The notes: a model not told the origin generated them from the sequence alone. 64,000 nucleotides of DNA from Globodera rostochiensis (GCA_018350325.1 JAEVLN010000008.1:186001-250000), one strand, 5' to 3'; positions 26,001 to 39,186 are shown, counted from the first letter of the stretch. Translations and numbers: made by a program.

Positions 26001-26641
26001 ATAACAATTAGTTGAAATAACTCTATAAAGAAAATGCTTATAAGATTTTATTTTCATCTGGTAACACAAATGTATATAAGACCATAGTTAACACTTTGTT
26101 CTGATAAATCACTTGGTTGAATGAAAAAGAAAATGTTGGATTAAAAAAAGAATAATATTCTTATGCCAATTCTATAACAATTAGTTGAAATAACTATATA
26201 AAGAAAATGTATTCTATAAGATTTTATTTTCATCTGGTAACACAAATGTATATAAGACCATAGTTAACACTTTGTTCTGATAAATCACTTGGTTGAATGA
26301 AAAAGAAAATGTTGGATTAAAAAAATAATAATATTCTTATGCCAATTCTATAACAATTAGTTGATATAACTCTATAAAGCAAAGGTATTCTATAAGATTT
26401 TATTTTTATCTGGTAACACAAATGTATAGAACACCATAGTTAACACTCTGTTCTGATAAATCACTTGGTTGAATGAAAAAGAAAATGTTGGATTAAAAAA
26501 AGAATAATATTCTTATGCCAATTCTATAACAATTAGTTGAAATAACTCTATAAAGAAAATGCTTATAAGATTTTATTTTCATCTGGTAACACAAATGTAT
26601 ATAACACCATAGTTAACACTTTGTTCTGATAAATCACTTGG
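23020..26641. repeat. Satellite array 2: about 21 units of 149-176 bp with higher-order structure
   Basis: The anchor TTCTGATAAATCACTTGG (some copies TTTGAGAAATCACTTGG) recurs about 22 times from 23022 to 26624. Spacings are mostly 172-176 bp, with shorter units of 149 (twice) and about 161. Unit types differ by an internal deletion (AATGCTTATAAG against AATGTATTCTATAAG) and by the tail (ATATAAGACC, ATAGAACACC or TTAGAACACC). The four-unit block 24730-25429 reappears at 25752-26450 in the same order. The units are AT-rich and non-coding, and show no clear similarity to array 1. Confidence 0.96.
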
Positions 26642-26808
26642 TTTTTATTATTCTTTTTTCAATCCTACATTTTCTTTTTCCTTCAATACCAATTATTTAA
26701 ATATACAAAAAAATATATAAGATTTTATTTTTACCCGGTAACACAAAATTATATAAAGAAAATTTTTATTCTATACCATTAGTTTAAATAACTCTATACA
26801 GAGAAATC
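26642..26808. repeat. Inverted and decayed edge of satellite array 2
   Basis: 26642-26691 reads as the reverse complement, with mismatches, of the array 2 segment that follows the CACTTGG anchor. 26715-26757 and 26768-26808 are diverged direct-orientation pieces of the same unit in scrambled order. Confidence 0.7.
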
Positions 26809-28563
26809 AGTCCATTCCTAAAAAGCTTCAAAAATTGCCATATTTTTAAATTGTAAATTTCTTGAGTCAGAAAACAAAATTTTGTTGCTTTGGCACTGCC
26901 GACCCACCTGCCCCAGAAGTGAAGCAGAACTCAATAAGTCATTATTACTGACCAAGTTTCTTAACAAAATGTTTGAAATTCCAAAATTTTATTTGCTATA
27001 ATTGTTAATAAGTTTTTAAATTCTATTCTTACATGGTTGCCTATTGCTTCCCAAAATTTAACATTTGTTCAATTAAATTAACAAAACAATTCCAATCGAG
27101 CATTCATTCTGTTCATCAGATCAAAAATATTTTATGCGCTCACCACCAAATAAAAATAATATTTAATAATATTTTTTGCATAACAAAATTCGGCTCAAAT
27201 CAATCGTCGCCAAAAAATGTTTCACAATAGCAATTTTGTTCACAATGTGCCAAATGTTTGGGTTAATCAATCCCAAAAAACCGGGAAGAATGATTGCAGT
27301 AGAATGGGAGTGAGGACAGAGAAAGAGAAGGGGCAGAGAATGCGAAAAACATTTAATTTGTTTGGAAGGATTTTGGGGGGTGGCAAATCGAATCACGCGG
27401 GAATTATCAATCATATCATTGAACTTAAACAGCTGAAGAGGCGGACTTCTGAAAGTTTTGTGAGTGCCATGGAAAGGAAATCATCGGCGGAATTGCAAAA
27501 ATAATTTGTGGAATATTTATATGCATATAATTAATATTGTTGTGTTTTTGTTTTTTCCTAAGTTCTAAAAGCTATCCGAATTATACGATGGAAAAAGAGG
27601 CAAAATTTTGAAAACTTTAAGCAATTTGTTCTTTCATAAAAATTTTGCCTCTGGAAACAAAGTTCGACGACGCAGACCACCAGACAGAAACATCACCGGA
27701 TGGATGGCAAAAAGAGCAAAATGGCGATTTTGTACATAACGTTCGGACTGAGTTTCACTGTGAAAATCACTTTTTTCAAAATTATTATTAGCGACATATT
27801 GTACTAGCGCATATTTTTTGTTACAGTAATCTTCTCTTTTAGAGAAACTTCCCCCGAGGGTTAATAAACGGCGCTGTGAGAAAGAGAGAGAGAGAGAAAA
27901 TAAAACAGTGTAGAATACAGAGAGGACAGAGAAAAAGAGAAAAAAAAAAACAAGTTCGCCTTAATGAATGAAAGAAAGCCACGACGTTAGAGTCATCCGG
28001 GCTGAAAAAATCCACAGGGATCAGAAAAAAAATCGAAAAAAATCCAAATTTTTCTTCCCCTCCGGACAATTTACAATGCGTTGAATAGCAGAGCTGCACA
28101 TTATGAAGACAACAACAATTTGGAAATAAAAACATTTGAATGAATTGAAAGAACGATGGCATTCGGATTGAATGGTTTGAAAATTGTTGGCATTCTGATG
28201 CATTTCTCGCAACAATAAAAACATTTTTGAGCCGTACAGAGAAAAAAGAAAAAGCTACTAGCGATTGGAAGAGCTACGCGCAGATAAATGAAAACAATTT
28301 TTCTAATCAGAAACAATGTGAATTTGAAGAAACCTTTGAAAACGGGAAAAGTTGGCAGTTTTTTTCTTCTTAATTGGCCAAAAATTGGACGAGCCCTCTA
28401 AATGGAGTTGTTGGATCCGAATTCCGACGAGAAAACAGAACCTTCTAATGTTTTCAAGTTATTCGAACGGTTTCTTTTCCTGTTTAGGGGTTGTTAAAAC
28501 CTCCAAAAATTCTAAAATCCGTTCCTCGACATTTCCGGATTCGACAACCCCATCAAACACACA
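26809..28563. other. Gene-free stretch between satellite and nuclear receptor gene
   Basis: AT-rich sequence with a GA microsatellite at 27877-27898. An open frame at 27217-27504 is not supported by splice sites or a recognisable domain. The part next to 28564 is expected to hold the 3' UTR of the minus-strand nuclear receptor gene. Confidence 0.5.
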
Positions 28564-31500
28564 TTAAGCGTCCATTCTAAGTTCGTCATCGTCGTCGTCT
28601 TCGTCCTCGTCCTCCTCCTCTTCCGCCGTGCCGACCGTTGATGACGACGAATGACGGCGATTGTTCGAATTTTGGCCAGACGGAGAGGACGAAAGTGCAT
28701 GCCCCGAGGCGAGGAAAGTGAGCAGAATGTCACCGCCCGAGTTGGACTCGTCACTTTGCTGTTGGTCCGCCAGGGCCTGCACGAGGTTGGAGATGTGGGC
28801 CGCGATTTTCTGAACAGACAAATGGGAAATTAGGACATGAAATGGGCAAGCGCATAAATGAATTTCATTTAAATAAAATGAAAATTAGCTTTTTCGACAT
28901 TTTTGCGTCATTCAAGCGCCAAAATGGCCCCAACTGACCGTAATATTGGCCACCAGCATCAGCAAGCGACCAAAGCGTCCGATGGCCAGCTGCATTTGAG
29001 TGCATTGGTCCACCTAAAATTGAGCGAAATTGAATCTGCTGCTGTACGAGACTCTCAATATTATTATTAATATTTTTGATATTTTAATATTATAATTTTA
29101 ATCCTCCCCCACCAAATGCAGGAACAGTGCATTCTGCACGCTGTCGCGCGCCACGTTCAGCAGACGCACCGTCTCAGCACTGAGGCCAGGCGTATGGGCG
29201 TCCAGCGCGACGATTGCCTTCAGCGTCACATATTCAACCTCGGTCAGCGATAGCTGCTCCAGTGACGGCTGCTGAAAACACTAATATGCAATTGACAGTT
29301 CCATCCCCAAAGGCATTTTTTCAAGAAGTTCGATATTACCAGTGTGTTCAGCCACTCTGAGCGTATCGTCTCGATGCGCCAACGAAGTGCGTCCGAACAA
29401 TGGCTCAGCGGAGGAATCAAAAGGTTCAGTGGCGTGCGTTCGTCGATGTACAGTCCGTTGGGAAGCAGTACTTGGTCGGGACGATGTGCAAACGCACTTT
29501 GGCACGCCACCGCGAACACCATAAACGGCATGGCGGTGCAGCGAAGCAGGCATAACTGAAGATTTTTATTTTCAAAATATATTTTCAACCTTTGTCAAAC
29601 TTTTTCTGGATATTTAAGCTATTTTTAAAGGTCCCCGGATAGGAGGAACCTAAATCCTTTCGGCTTTCCACCCCCCCCCCCACTCCCCCCGCCCCTCCGG
29701 GGACATTTTCATTTTGTGGTCACGTGCCCGAGGAATTTTTTTTATCCGTTTTTATGTCTTTTTAGACTATGTTGGCCAACATCGCGCAATGATTGCGTAA
29801 CGGTTGGGGGGGGAGTGGAAATGTGCAAATTAATGGGACAAACGGCGCTTTCCCTTTTTTGCGAAAAGTGCACTCGCGCAGTTGCCGAGGAGGGATTATT
29901 ATTTATTATAAAACGCAAAAGAATTGAGACAAATAATGCGCTTCAGACAGACAAACAGCGAAAAGGGCAAGAAAATTGAGAAGAAAATGATAAATTATTG
30001 TTTGCACTTTGTCCTTTCAATTAGAAAGCATTTCATAGGCAGACTAATCGCAACTTAAATATTTAAATTGACCCCTTTTTTATAAATTTGGATTTAGCTT
30101 TTTCATTTTTGTGCCATTCATAAATGTTTTTACACCTGAAACAATCTCCCCACATTTTCTGTATTTTATGAAAAATTGTCTCGGAAGCCCTACCCGTTCC
30201 GTGAAGTCCAGGTCCGCGATGGGCTTCAGCGTGTTCGCGTAGTCAACAGCCAGCAGCAGTTGTCGTCTCAACGCATCGCGCAGTTCGGCCCATTCGCCGA
30301 GCGGACGTCCACCGGAATAATTCAACTGAAAAAATAACAATTCGTAAATTTCAATTTTTGTTGAACCCCGTCGACTTTTTTTTTGTTTCTCACAAATTTC
30401 TCCCCAAAATTTCCTTCCTTTCACTGTTTATCCCTCGAGATTTGCACTTTGTGTTTACGACAATTCTCGACATTATTCTTCTTTGTTTCTTTCCTTTTCT
30501 CGTCTCTCGCCCAAAGAGTAAAGGCCGACTGAGTCACGAGACCGACCAATCACTTTACGCCGTAAGGAACGGCAATAAAAGGCTAAAGAGAGGCCAGAAG
30601 GCCGCCCGGGGCGATGTTTGATGTTCACCTCAAAGGCACTTCTCAGAAAAGTGCCAAAGGGCGAATTCAAAATGTAAAATGAAGAGGGCTAAACTCAAAT
30701 CTACCCAAGAAGGAAAGAATTTTTGTGTGTTTTTTATCAAAAAAGAAATAATGAGATTTAATTAAACTTATCAGTCTTGGACCTTGATCGGAATAGGATT
30801 TTTGGGTAATAGCAGCGATCGCATAAACAATCATAAAATTTCGTCATAGAAATTGACCAAACCAAAATGCGGGAAATCGAGAATCATTAAAAGGGGGGGG
30901 GGGCAAACGTCAGCAAATTTTTCCCCTTTTTACAAAAAGAGATGACAAAATGGAAAAAAACAAGAACTTTGGTCACAAATATTTAGGAAATGTCCTTTTA
31001 TGACTTATACCCTCGTTTATGCACCAAAAACCAAAAGTCGCGAAAAGTTTACGCATTTTAGAAGCGTCCGTAACGTCAAATATTTTTACACATTTTAAAT
31101 AATGCACATAAATCGCACCTCCGTACGCTCTCCGATCAGTTTGGGCTGTTGGATGGCGGCCAACATCTGATCGGACTCGCTCAGTGCCCCTTTGTGAATG
31201 GCCGCGTCGAAGTCCCGTCTCAACTTCGCCTCCGACTCTTCGCTGCCCAACTTGGCGCTGATCGGCACCAGCCGATGCTGAGCCGACTCGGCAAAGCACA
31301 CAATGCGTTCAATTTCGCGCAAAGTCTGCAAATTTAGGGCTTAAACAGAAAGAACCAAACTAAAAGTGAGGCGTTTTGGTTTCAAAATGGATAAAATTAG
31401 CAAAAAATTTATCATTTCTTGGGGTCAACAAATTACGAAACAAAACTGACTTGGATAATCAGCGCCTTCTCCGTGCTCATCTGTTCAAACTCGGGCGATG

Positions 31501-34500
31501 AACCGCCCCCGTGTCCGCCAGTCGTGGACGACTCCGAAATGCGCTGCAAATGTTGTTGGTCGTGCTCTTGTTGCTGGCGCCGAATTTCCTCCGCCAACGA
31601 GCGCAAGTCGTTGATGGTATTGGCACGTCGCCGTGCCATCATCGGGTCGCCGATGGCCTACAAATTGTCAGTCATGATGAGATCATTGTAAGTTAAAAAA
31701 ATGCCAAAAATGCTTTACCGCGTTAAAATCTTCATCAGTGATCATCTGGTTGAGTTCACCCGCCACGCTTGACGTGGTCGACTTCGTTATGCCAGAATCG
31801 GTCACGGTGGAGAAAGTACTGAAAAAAAAATTGGAGAATTCTCGATGGTCATCTCCGCGTACACCTACCCAACGATGGAGGAAGCCGAGTTCATGTGGGA
31901 ACGGCGCGGGTTCTTCTGTTTGCCCGTCTTGTCCCTGTCCGGACGAATTGCGTCCGGTTCCATGCCAACGTTCAGACATTTCTGGAAACGGCAGGCCCGG
32001 CAAATGTTTCGGCCGACTAAAATTAAGCAAAAAATGCAAAACAAAAATAAAATAAAAAAGAAAGAAAAACCTTTGTCAATTTGGCACTTTTCTTCGTAAC
32101 GGCACGAATAGGCTTTGTTGGCCCGGACTGTTCGTCGAAAGAAGCCTTTGCAGCCAAAGCAAGTCGACGCGCCGTAGTGGCGACCGGACGCTTCATCGCC
32201 GCACACATTGCTTTAATGCATAAATACATAAATATATTAACATTTTTAACTTTTAAGAAAACATTGTCCAACAAGCGCTTTTTTATTTTCCCATCGTGCT
32301 AACATTTGCCTATTCTCTAAAGTAAAATAATAAATGGTTATTTCTACCCACGCATATGATTCATTCATTTCTAAATTACCTTTCAATAATTTAATTCAAA
32401 TTAATGCCTCCAAGGCTTTCTACCCAAAAGCCATCAATCCCCTAAGAGAATATTATAACATATTCATCCTAATGAGTCCCCCTAAGGGCAAATAACATTC
32501 ATCAAAATGAGATAAATGACCTTCAAATAGTGCACTCTTCTTCATTTTTTAAAATATTTTACATTTCTGTCTGTCAATTAATTAACAATGCCCCCAGGGC
32601 ACATTCCGTCCTTAATGACCTTCAGAAATGCTCTTTTTCCCCCCTTTTCCTTAACTCTGTGTGTCACACGTTCCATCGGAGAATTTCACTGTCCCATCTA
32701 TCATCAATCCCTCCATTCATTCAATCTCATCATTCTTTTTCTCCATCCCCTCGGGGGTCTTCTATTTTTATACCCTTTTGAGAATGATGTTTATGCGATC
32801 TTTTGGGGCAAAAGGCCAAGCAAATATTTTGTTCTCCGTGCTAAAACGGAGCCATTTTGCACTATAACCCCCCCCCCCCCCGAGGGACCTCCAAAATTTG
32901 GGCGGAAGTTGCTTTGCCAGCTGTTGATAGCCCAAGGACAAACGCTTGGGGGAGCATTTTGACGCAAAAGCGCCACAGGGGCCGGAAATTCGGTGGTTTT
33001 GTTTGACCGATGAAGGAAACTGAGCACAAATGACGTGGAACATTTCAGGGAAGCCAATGTTGAGATAATCAAAAACCTTCGCATTAAACAAATTGTTTGC
33101 ATTTATTTTAGGCCAATGTTTACCGGGAAAATTAGGCCAAAGTTCAACGCAACCTTTTCGGTTGCGCCCAAAAATAAGTTCCAATGGGTTTTAATTTTGA
33201 TGGAGCTTCGGTGGAAAGGTCATTTTTTTGCGAACAATTTTGGATGAGTACCAAAAAAAATGTTTTCTTAAACAAAAATTTCGGATTACACTGATGAGCA
33301 GAGCACACCCACCAAGGTCAACAACGGAACTCGTGACACTTTCCATCCCCTCCGGGTTTATCAAAATAAGTCGAAGGATTAATGAGGACCCCGGGGGGGG
33401 GGGGAAGGGCCAAAGGCTATCGGCCGTCACAAATTCTTCCTTTTTGGACGAAGGGTTAGTTAGGGGAAGGGGGGTGATCCTAAATTTAGTTGATTGATTT
33501 TCATATTAATCATTCCAAAATGAACGGAAATCATAATCCGTCTTTGAACAACTCCCCTAAAAGGTACCCTTCTCCGCCCAAAGATGACAGACCACGCAAC
33601 GAACAAAACAGAAAGAATCGTTCGTCCCCGGGGGCAAAAACCAAATTGGGCAAGTCGGCCGGAACATTGCCCTAAGCGATTGTCACTGGGTCGGTGCACA
33701 TTCCAAGAAGGGTGTGCCATAGAGCAAAAATTATATTGATAAACATATTATCGGGGCGAATTGATGGTGAAGAAAATGGACATGAGAGTTTGTAATCAGT
33801 CAGTCAGTCAGTCAGTCACACGACTGATCGAACAATTATATCGCATTATAAACACTCACCAAATGCTGCTCTCCAGTTGCTGGCTGAGCGTTTCGGCTTT
33901 GCCCAGTTGTTGTGCTCCATGTACTGCTTGAAGATGATGGTTGCTGTGCTGTTGTCCAAATTGCTCCAGACAGCCTTCGGATTTGTTGCCGGTCAGCAGC
34001 TGGTGATGCTGTTGTGTATTGTTTATACTCAGTGGAAAAGTGCCAATGGAGGCTGGCGCCGTCGGCGTTGTGGAGCGAGAGGAGGAGGACGGGGAATTGG
34101 ATTTGCTGGCCGAGAAAGGCGGCATTACAGTGGAAACCACTGACGGCACGGTGTTGGAGGTAGGAAGTACAGAAGCGGTGGGTAAAACAGGTTGTTGCTG
34201 GTGTGGCTGCTGGTCGGCAGTTTCAAGTTTGTGGTTGATGCTGGTGGAATTGTTCAACGCCGACACCAGCGACGGCTGCACACCGCTCACGAAATTTTGC
34301 TAAATTTGTGAACCGTTAAAACAAAAAAATGCCCTTACTCGCTCTAAAAAAATGCCGAAATTTTTTTGTTTACCAATATCGTATTGGCCGCCATCACCGC
34401 ACTGGACTGCGACGACTGCAAGGCGTACAGCAGTGAGCTGGCAGTTGACGCCAGATCGGCCAACGATGCAGGCGGCATTGCCGGCGAGGAAGAACCGAAC

Positions 34501-34646
34501 TGCTGTTGCGGTTGCTGGTGAGGTTGGTGGTTGTGCTGCTGCTGCTGTTGTATAACTGCTTGATGATGATGGTGGTGGTGCCGTACGGCTGCGGCCGTTG
34601 GCGTCGCGGACACCGTCACCGCGGGCGACTCGCCCAGGGAGAACAT
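28564..34646 (-). CDS. HNF4-type supplementary nuclear hormone receptor (12 exons, 780 aa)
   Basis: Ligand-regulated transcription factor acting in the nucleus. Exons in transcript order: 34374-34646, 33860-34299, 32071-32210, 31869-32016, 31719-31818, 31451-31657, 31119-31325, 30194-30325, 29340-29555, 29113-29271, 28939-29013, 28564-28809; all GT-AG and in phase (2,343 bp). The DNA-binding domain spans about residues 238-319. Its first zinc cysteine (C238) is split across the exon 2/3 junction, followed by C241, C255, C258, then C274, C280, C290 and C293. The P-box region reads [10 protein letters not shown] and the post-zinc extension [14 protein letters not shown], as in many nematode HNF4-derived receptors. 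The ligand-binding domain covers about 430-700, with the signature DLDFTERLCLLR near 543-554. Flanking regions are low complexity: His/Gln-rich N-terminus, acidic C-terminus with no clear AF-2 helix. The subfamily member cannot be named. Confidence 0.93.
32211..33859 (-). other. Large second intron of the nuclear receptor gene
   Basis: A 1,649-bp intron that interrupts the first zinc-finger codon. It contains C and G homopolymer tracts (around 32868 and 33391) and a CAGT microsatellite at 33797-33818, 62 bp upstream of its 5' splice site in plus coordinates. No internal gene is seen. Confidence 0.8.
33797..33818. repeat. (CAGT)n microsatellite
   Basis: Five and a half perfect CAGT units. A similar tract occurs at 44856-44878. 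Confidence 0.95.
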
Positions 34647-36121
34647 TTTGTTTTGGCGTTTTGTTTTTCACAAATCCGACGCAAAGTTTGAATAAGTTTG
34701 AATACTTTCCGTTTGTTGTTTGATGGCCGATTTGCTGAGGTCGAACGAACTGTTTGTTTTGCGTTGAAAGACTTGTGAACTGTTTGGTAGGAATATAAAT
34801 GTGTGAGTTGAGAAGCTCTGAAGAATTTTGAAATTGAGAAAATTAAATTGTTTTTGAGGCACAAAAATTGGAACTTTTTCCAATTGAGACAAAAACTTTT
34901 GCGGGGGGAGGGGAATTTCTTTGAATGCGGATGCGAGGACACGGAGAATGCGTGAGTGCACTGGTTAGAATTAACAAGAAATGGGCGGAGAATGAACTTT
35001 TTGCTCATTGGCCTCTCTCTGTTCTTCCCCGTAGGGGCAAAAATTGGTGGTGGCGATAATAATCTTTTTACACCATTTGATGGGGGCAAAAGTTCATTTC
35101 TTTATGCACGAACGTTTTTGGGAGAAAAAATATTTAATTAAAATTCAAATGACGTAATTCTGATGAGCTGCTATTGGCATAAAACATTAAAATGAGTGAA
35201 TTCTGTGCAGCACAATGTGTCGGTGATTGTTGGTTATGCGATTTTTGTTCCTTTGCCCCCCCCACGCCCCCTCCGGCGACCCGCTCACGTCATCATCGGT
35301 TGGAACGGGGGGAGGGGAGAGAGTAAGTTTCATTTTCGTTTCATTTCGCGTGTGGAGGACCAAGTTGACAATTTCGCCTGAGGGGTTGGACCACGAGAAA
35401 AACGTCAGAAACCAAAGATTATGTAAAAGTTTGTGGGCGTGGCTCAGTACAAACATCAGTTTTCAGAATTCGGCCGACCTATTGACAAAAAATGGCGTCA
35501 ATGCACCGCCGCACAAAGGGACGAATTTGGAAATTATAATTAACAAAAATTAAAAAAAAGACAGTGGGAATGGCTAAAGGCCAAACTGCACGCCTTATGT
35601 GTTTTATTGGCGTTCTTTGAATTGATTTATTGGCATCGAATGGCATTTGGCCACTGCAAGAATTAATAAGAATTTCCAAGCAGAAGTGCCACAAACGGGC
35701 AAGAGGAAGCAATTAGGCGATTTAGCTCGAAGAAATGCCGAGAAATGTGGGTGAAAAGGCTGGCATAATCCCACAGGACGTCCAAAAGAAATTTTTGCCC
35801 TTTCCTCCCACCATTCTTTATCCTATGATCAATTTTGGCATGATCAGAGCACGTGATCAGAATGTTCGCTATGTTGGACGAAAAAGTGGAGGGAATGCGA
35901 TGGCATTTGGGCCCTTAGATTTTAGAAAGCGCTGCGAGCCACAAGCAAAATGCCTCAGAGAAACACGACAAGACGCGCGTGTGACGACGTTGTTGGGGCA
36001 GGGCAGGCATTTGCACAACAAAAAAAGCATTCACTTCTTGACGACCCTTTCCAAATTCACTCTCAAACAAAAACATTGTGTGCCCCATATTTCCCATTTT
36101 GAGCATTTGTGTAAAATGAAT
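34647..36121. other. Upstream region of the nuclear receptor gene
   Basis: Presumed promoter and 5' UTR side of the minus-strand receptor gene. No TATA box or initiator could be assigned. An AG at minus-strand position about 34733 could be a trans-splice acceptor. No gene is seen. Confidence 0.4.
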
Positions 36122-36245
36122 GGGGCCGCGGGGGGGGGGGCGCCGGGGGGGCCGCGGGGGGGGGGGAGGCGCCGGGGGGGGGGGGGGGGGGGCGCCGGGG
36201 GGGGGGGCCGCCGGGGGGGGGGGGGAGACGGAGTGCGGCCGGCGG
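36122..36245 (+). repeat. G-rich low-complexity block
   Basis: Long G runs separated by CCGC, GCGCC or CGCC in about 120 bp. Reading frames through it translate to poly-Gly or poly-Pro and are not genes. The plus strand is strongly G-quadruplex-prone by sequence. Confidence 0.9.
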
Positions 36246-36430
36246 TTATTGTTCAGGGCCTTTTTGTGAGTGTGCGGCGGCGCTGTGCATGTGCATTTTG
36301 ATATCACAACAAAACAAGGTTGAAGAGGCTAAAGACGAGGTTTTCACTCTGGACCCGTCTCTTTGCCCGCCGCCCATAATCGGGGGTCGACCTGCTGCTT
36401 CCTGCTGGCGGTCGAGTGTGTTGTGTACAG

Positions 36431-36583
36431 CCCCCCCCCCCCCACTTTCGACCCCCAACTCCTCCCCCCCCCACTCTCGACCCCTAACTCCCCCCCCCCC
36501 CACTTTCGACCCCCAACTCCTCCCCCCCCCCACTCTCGACCCCTAACTCCCCCCCCCCCACTCTCGACCCCCACTCTCGACCC
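36431..36583 (+). repeat. C-rich minisatellite
   Basis: Alternating CACTTTCGACCCCCAACTCC and CACTCTCGACCCCTAACTCC units joined by C runs of about 8-12. The dimer period is 58-59 bp (ACTTTCG at 36444 and 36502; ACTCTCG at 36473 and 36532), followed by shorter terminal copies. No coding meaning. Confidence 0.85.
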
Positions 36584-39186
36584 AGCCGTAAACAACAAAA
36601 TCACCACCGGCGGCGGCGGGGCTCGCGTCTCGTTTGGTTGGCGCAGTGTTTCTGCACCGCCAACGACAAACTTTGGGGTCTAATTTTCGGGCCGTACAAA
36701 AATTGGGCAACCCTGGGGCAACAAAAACGGCCCGCCGCCGGCGGGGCACTGGGGCATCGTTGTGGCGCTGAACTCCCGACCTTGGAGGCAGGGGAATGGA
36801 CCAAACCAATTTGTGGCCTTTCAATGGTGTGGTGTAATTTCACATAAAAAATGCACAAGAATTCGGGAAAAAAACTGCCCAAGGCCACTCATTCCGTAAT
36901 TGCACATAGGGGGGGAGGGACCCAGATAAAAGTGGGGAGGTCATCAAATTGTCAATTCTAAACATTTATTGAGGTCGCGTCATTTATTAAGATATTTTTA
37001 TTGTTTACATAACCAAAAAGGGGATTTAAATGTCAAGGAATTGAAGGTCGTAAATTCAAAGGTTAAATTTTTATGATTTTATTAAAACGGAAGTGTCTGA
37101 AGCGCATCATCAAATAATCTCTTTAACGCGCCGGCGGCTTAAACTTTTTGACCGTGTCCGCCTCCACAGCGTCTTTAGCCGGCAGATTATGTCCAGACTT
37201 TTTGACGCAATATTACGAAAAAAGAATTAACTAAGTGACTGTGCAAATGCAAATACTCGCGGAAAAAAAGAAAAGAAAATTATATTTTATGTTGTATTTG
37301 ATTGATAACAACGGAACGGGACGGGACGTCTCGGGAGGACTCCAAAAGTTGGGGTGGGGTATATTTTGAGTCATTCATTTTATTTTTCAATTTTTAATTA
37401 ATGGGTTTCATTATCAAAAAGTGTTTTTTGTTTGATCTGTTTCCGTCTATCAAAAGCACAAAGAAAATAAAGGGGGGGGGGGAGGGGGGGGCTCTCTCGT
37501 GTTTTTGGCAGTGCGCGACGGTTTTTGCTCTTCCGTCGCGTTGACAGAGCGGGCAAAGACCAACCAACGGCGACGATTGAGCGATTGATGAAATGATTCT
37601 GCTGCCGGCGATGTGATGCATCATCATCCATCGCCCACCCGCCGCTGTTGACCAGCGGCTGACTGACTGACTGGTCGATCGCCAACAGTCAGCCAGCGAC
37701 CCTTGGGGGGAAACGAAAAAAACTTTGGTGCTGCAGGCAAACACATCATTCAAGCTCGCCATAACAACGGAAAACGACAGAGATGCAGACTTTTGAAGAG
37801 AGTGTTTGCATTCCACATAACAGAGAGAGAGAGAGAGAGAAAAGAGAGAGAGAGAGAGATAGCCGAGTGATCTGATTGAGAGGGAAGAAGTGTTGATGAT
37901 TGAAGCAGCGATTGGCGAGAAATGAGAAAAAATATAGAGAGTGTAATAAAATGAGGAATGAGTGCTTCGGGATGATCAATGATCAGAAAGGTCGACGAAT
38001 GGACAACTGTGGGTGGACAAAGAAGCAGAAAGCGTAATGTGGGCGGCAGAGTGATGGGGGTAGAGATGGATGGATGCCTTGGGTGATCTATGATCAAAAT
38101 GGGAGAGGGGCTGAGGAATTGGAGCGGAACAACAGCAGCAGCAGGAAGCTGTCCGTGTGCAGAGTGAACTTTGATCTCGCAGATCGCTCTCTTCAGACAC
38201 CGGCTGATGCGGGGAACTTATAGAGGTCAAATTCCATCACAGAAAACGCGCCCGGGGGGTATCTATCTGTGTGCGATCGTGATAAGATCAATCACAAAGT
38301 GTATCTCTCCTCTATCTGCTTGAAGTGATCTTTGGTAAGTAACCCCCAAAGGCATTTGCTTCATTTTTGGCGGGAAGGGGTGGCGTCGTTTTCCGGGTCA
38401 ATTCATTCGACAGTCGTTTTGTTCGATGTGGGTGAATTTCGCAAAGGAGATCAAAAAGGTCTCGAGAATCGGGCGACTCTCGAATAAAAAGCTCTAAAAA
38501 TTAGGAAAATGTCATCTTTTAACATTTCGTCTGGCCAGGCCTTTTTTTGGCCAAAAATTAGACCCCCCCCCCTCTCTTTAACTTTTGTGATGTGAGTAAT
38601 TTTCGCGATGAATGACATTCGTCGCCCAAAAACTGGCAAACAAATATATCAAAAAGTGGCAATGATGTGAAGATGAAAGTCGGGTGAAGGAAGTTTAGTC
38701 TTTTGTCGGCCGTTCAAATTTAGCAAACGAGGACAAATTTTGGCGAAGCGTTGCACCTAAAATGGCAACGAATTGAAGCCGTGGGGGGGCGGGGGGGGGG
38801 AGTGAATGATTTGAGTGATGTGCAAATAGTCCATGAGAATAAATGTGGTGACAATTTGATTGAGCTTATGGAGGCCAAAGCACACATTTTCTTCTGCTTA
38901 TCAATGCCGGCAGTTGGTGGGAGTTGGAGGCAGGCGGAGGTTGAGGGAAATGGAAAGAAAACGATGCAAAAAGTCTATTGCTTTTGTAATTATTCCAATT
39001 TTAGTTCACTGTTTAAATAAGGCAGTTAGTTACATGAAAAGAAAAGTAATAAAGAAATTTGAACTTCCAAAAACTTGTGGGTTTTAGGACATTTATTAAA
39101 CAAAAAAAGAATTTTGCCAAAGACAGATGCGCTCCAGCGTCTGCAAAATGCTGCTGGGCATGCGAGGAATTTGCGATTTGTTCCAC
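36584..39186. other. Gene-free stretch with simple repeats
   Basis: Contains a G tract near 37473-37490 and the GA microsatellite at 37821-37860. GTAAGT at 38335-38340 looks like a 5' splice site, but no coding exon precedes it. No gene is supported. Confidence 0.5.
37821..37860 (+). repeat. (GA)n microsatellite
   Basis: About 40 bp of GA repeats with one AAA interruption. Confidence 0.95.

Noticed and set aside
4659..26641. Tandem repeats as a CRISPR array
   Set aside because: The repeats are contiguous satellites without unique spacers, in a spliced eukaryotic genome.
27217..27504. 95-codon plus-strand frame between satellite 2 and the nuclear receptor gene
   Set aside because: ATG-initiated but no recognisable domain, no matching splice sites, and an upstream region of satellite debris.
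35735..36607. Open frames of 95-188 codons rich in Gly or Pro
   Set aside because: They run through G/C homopolymers, with no splice sites or domains.
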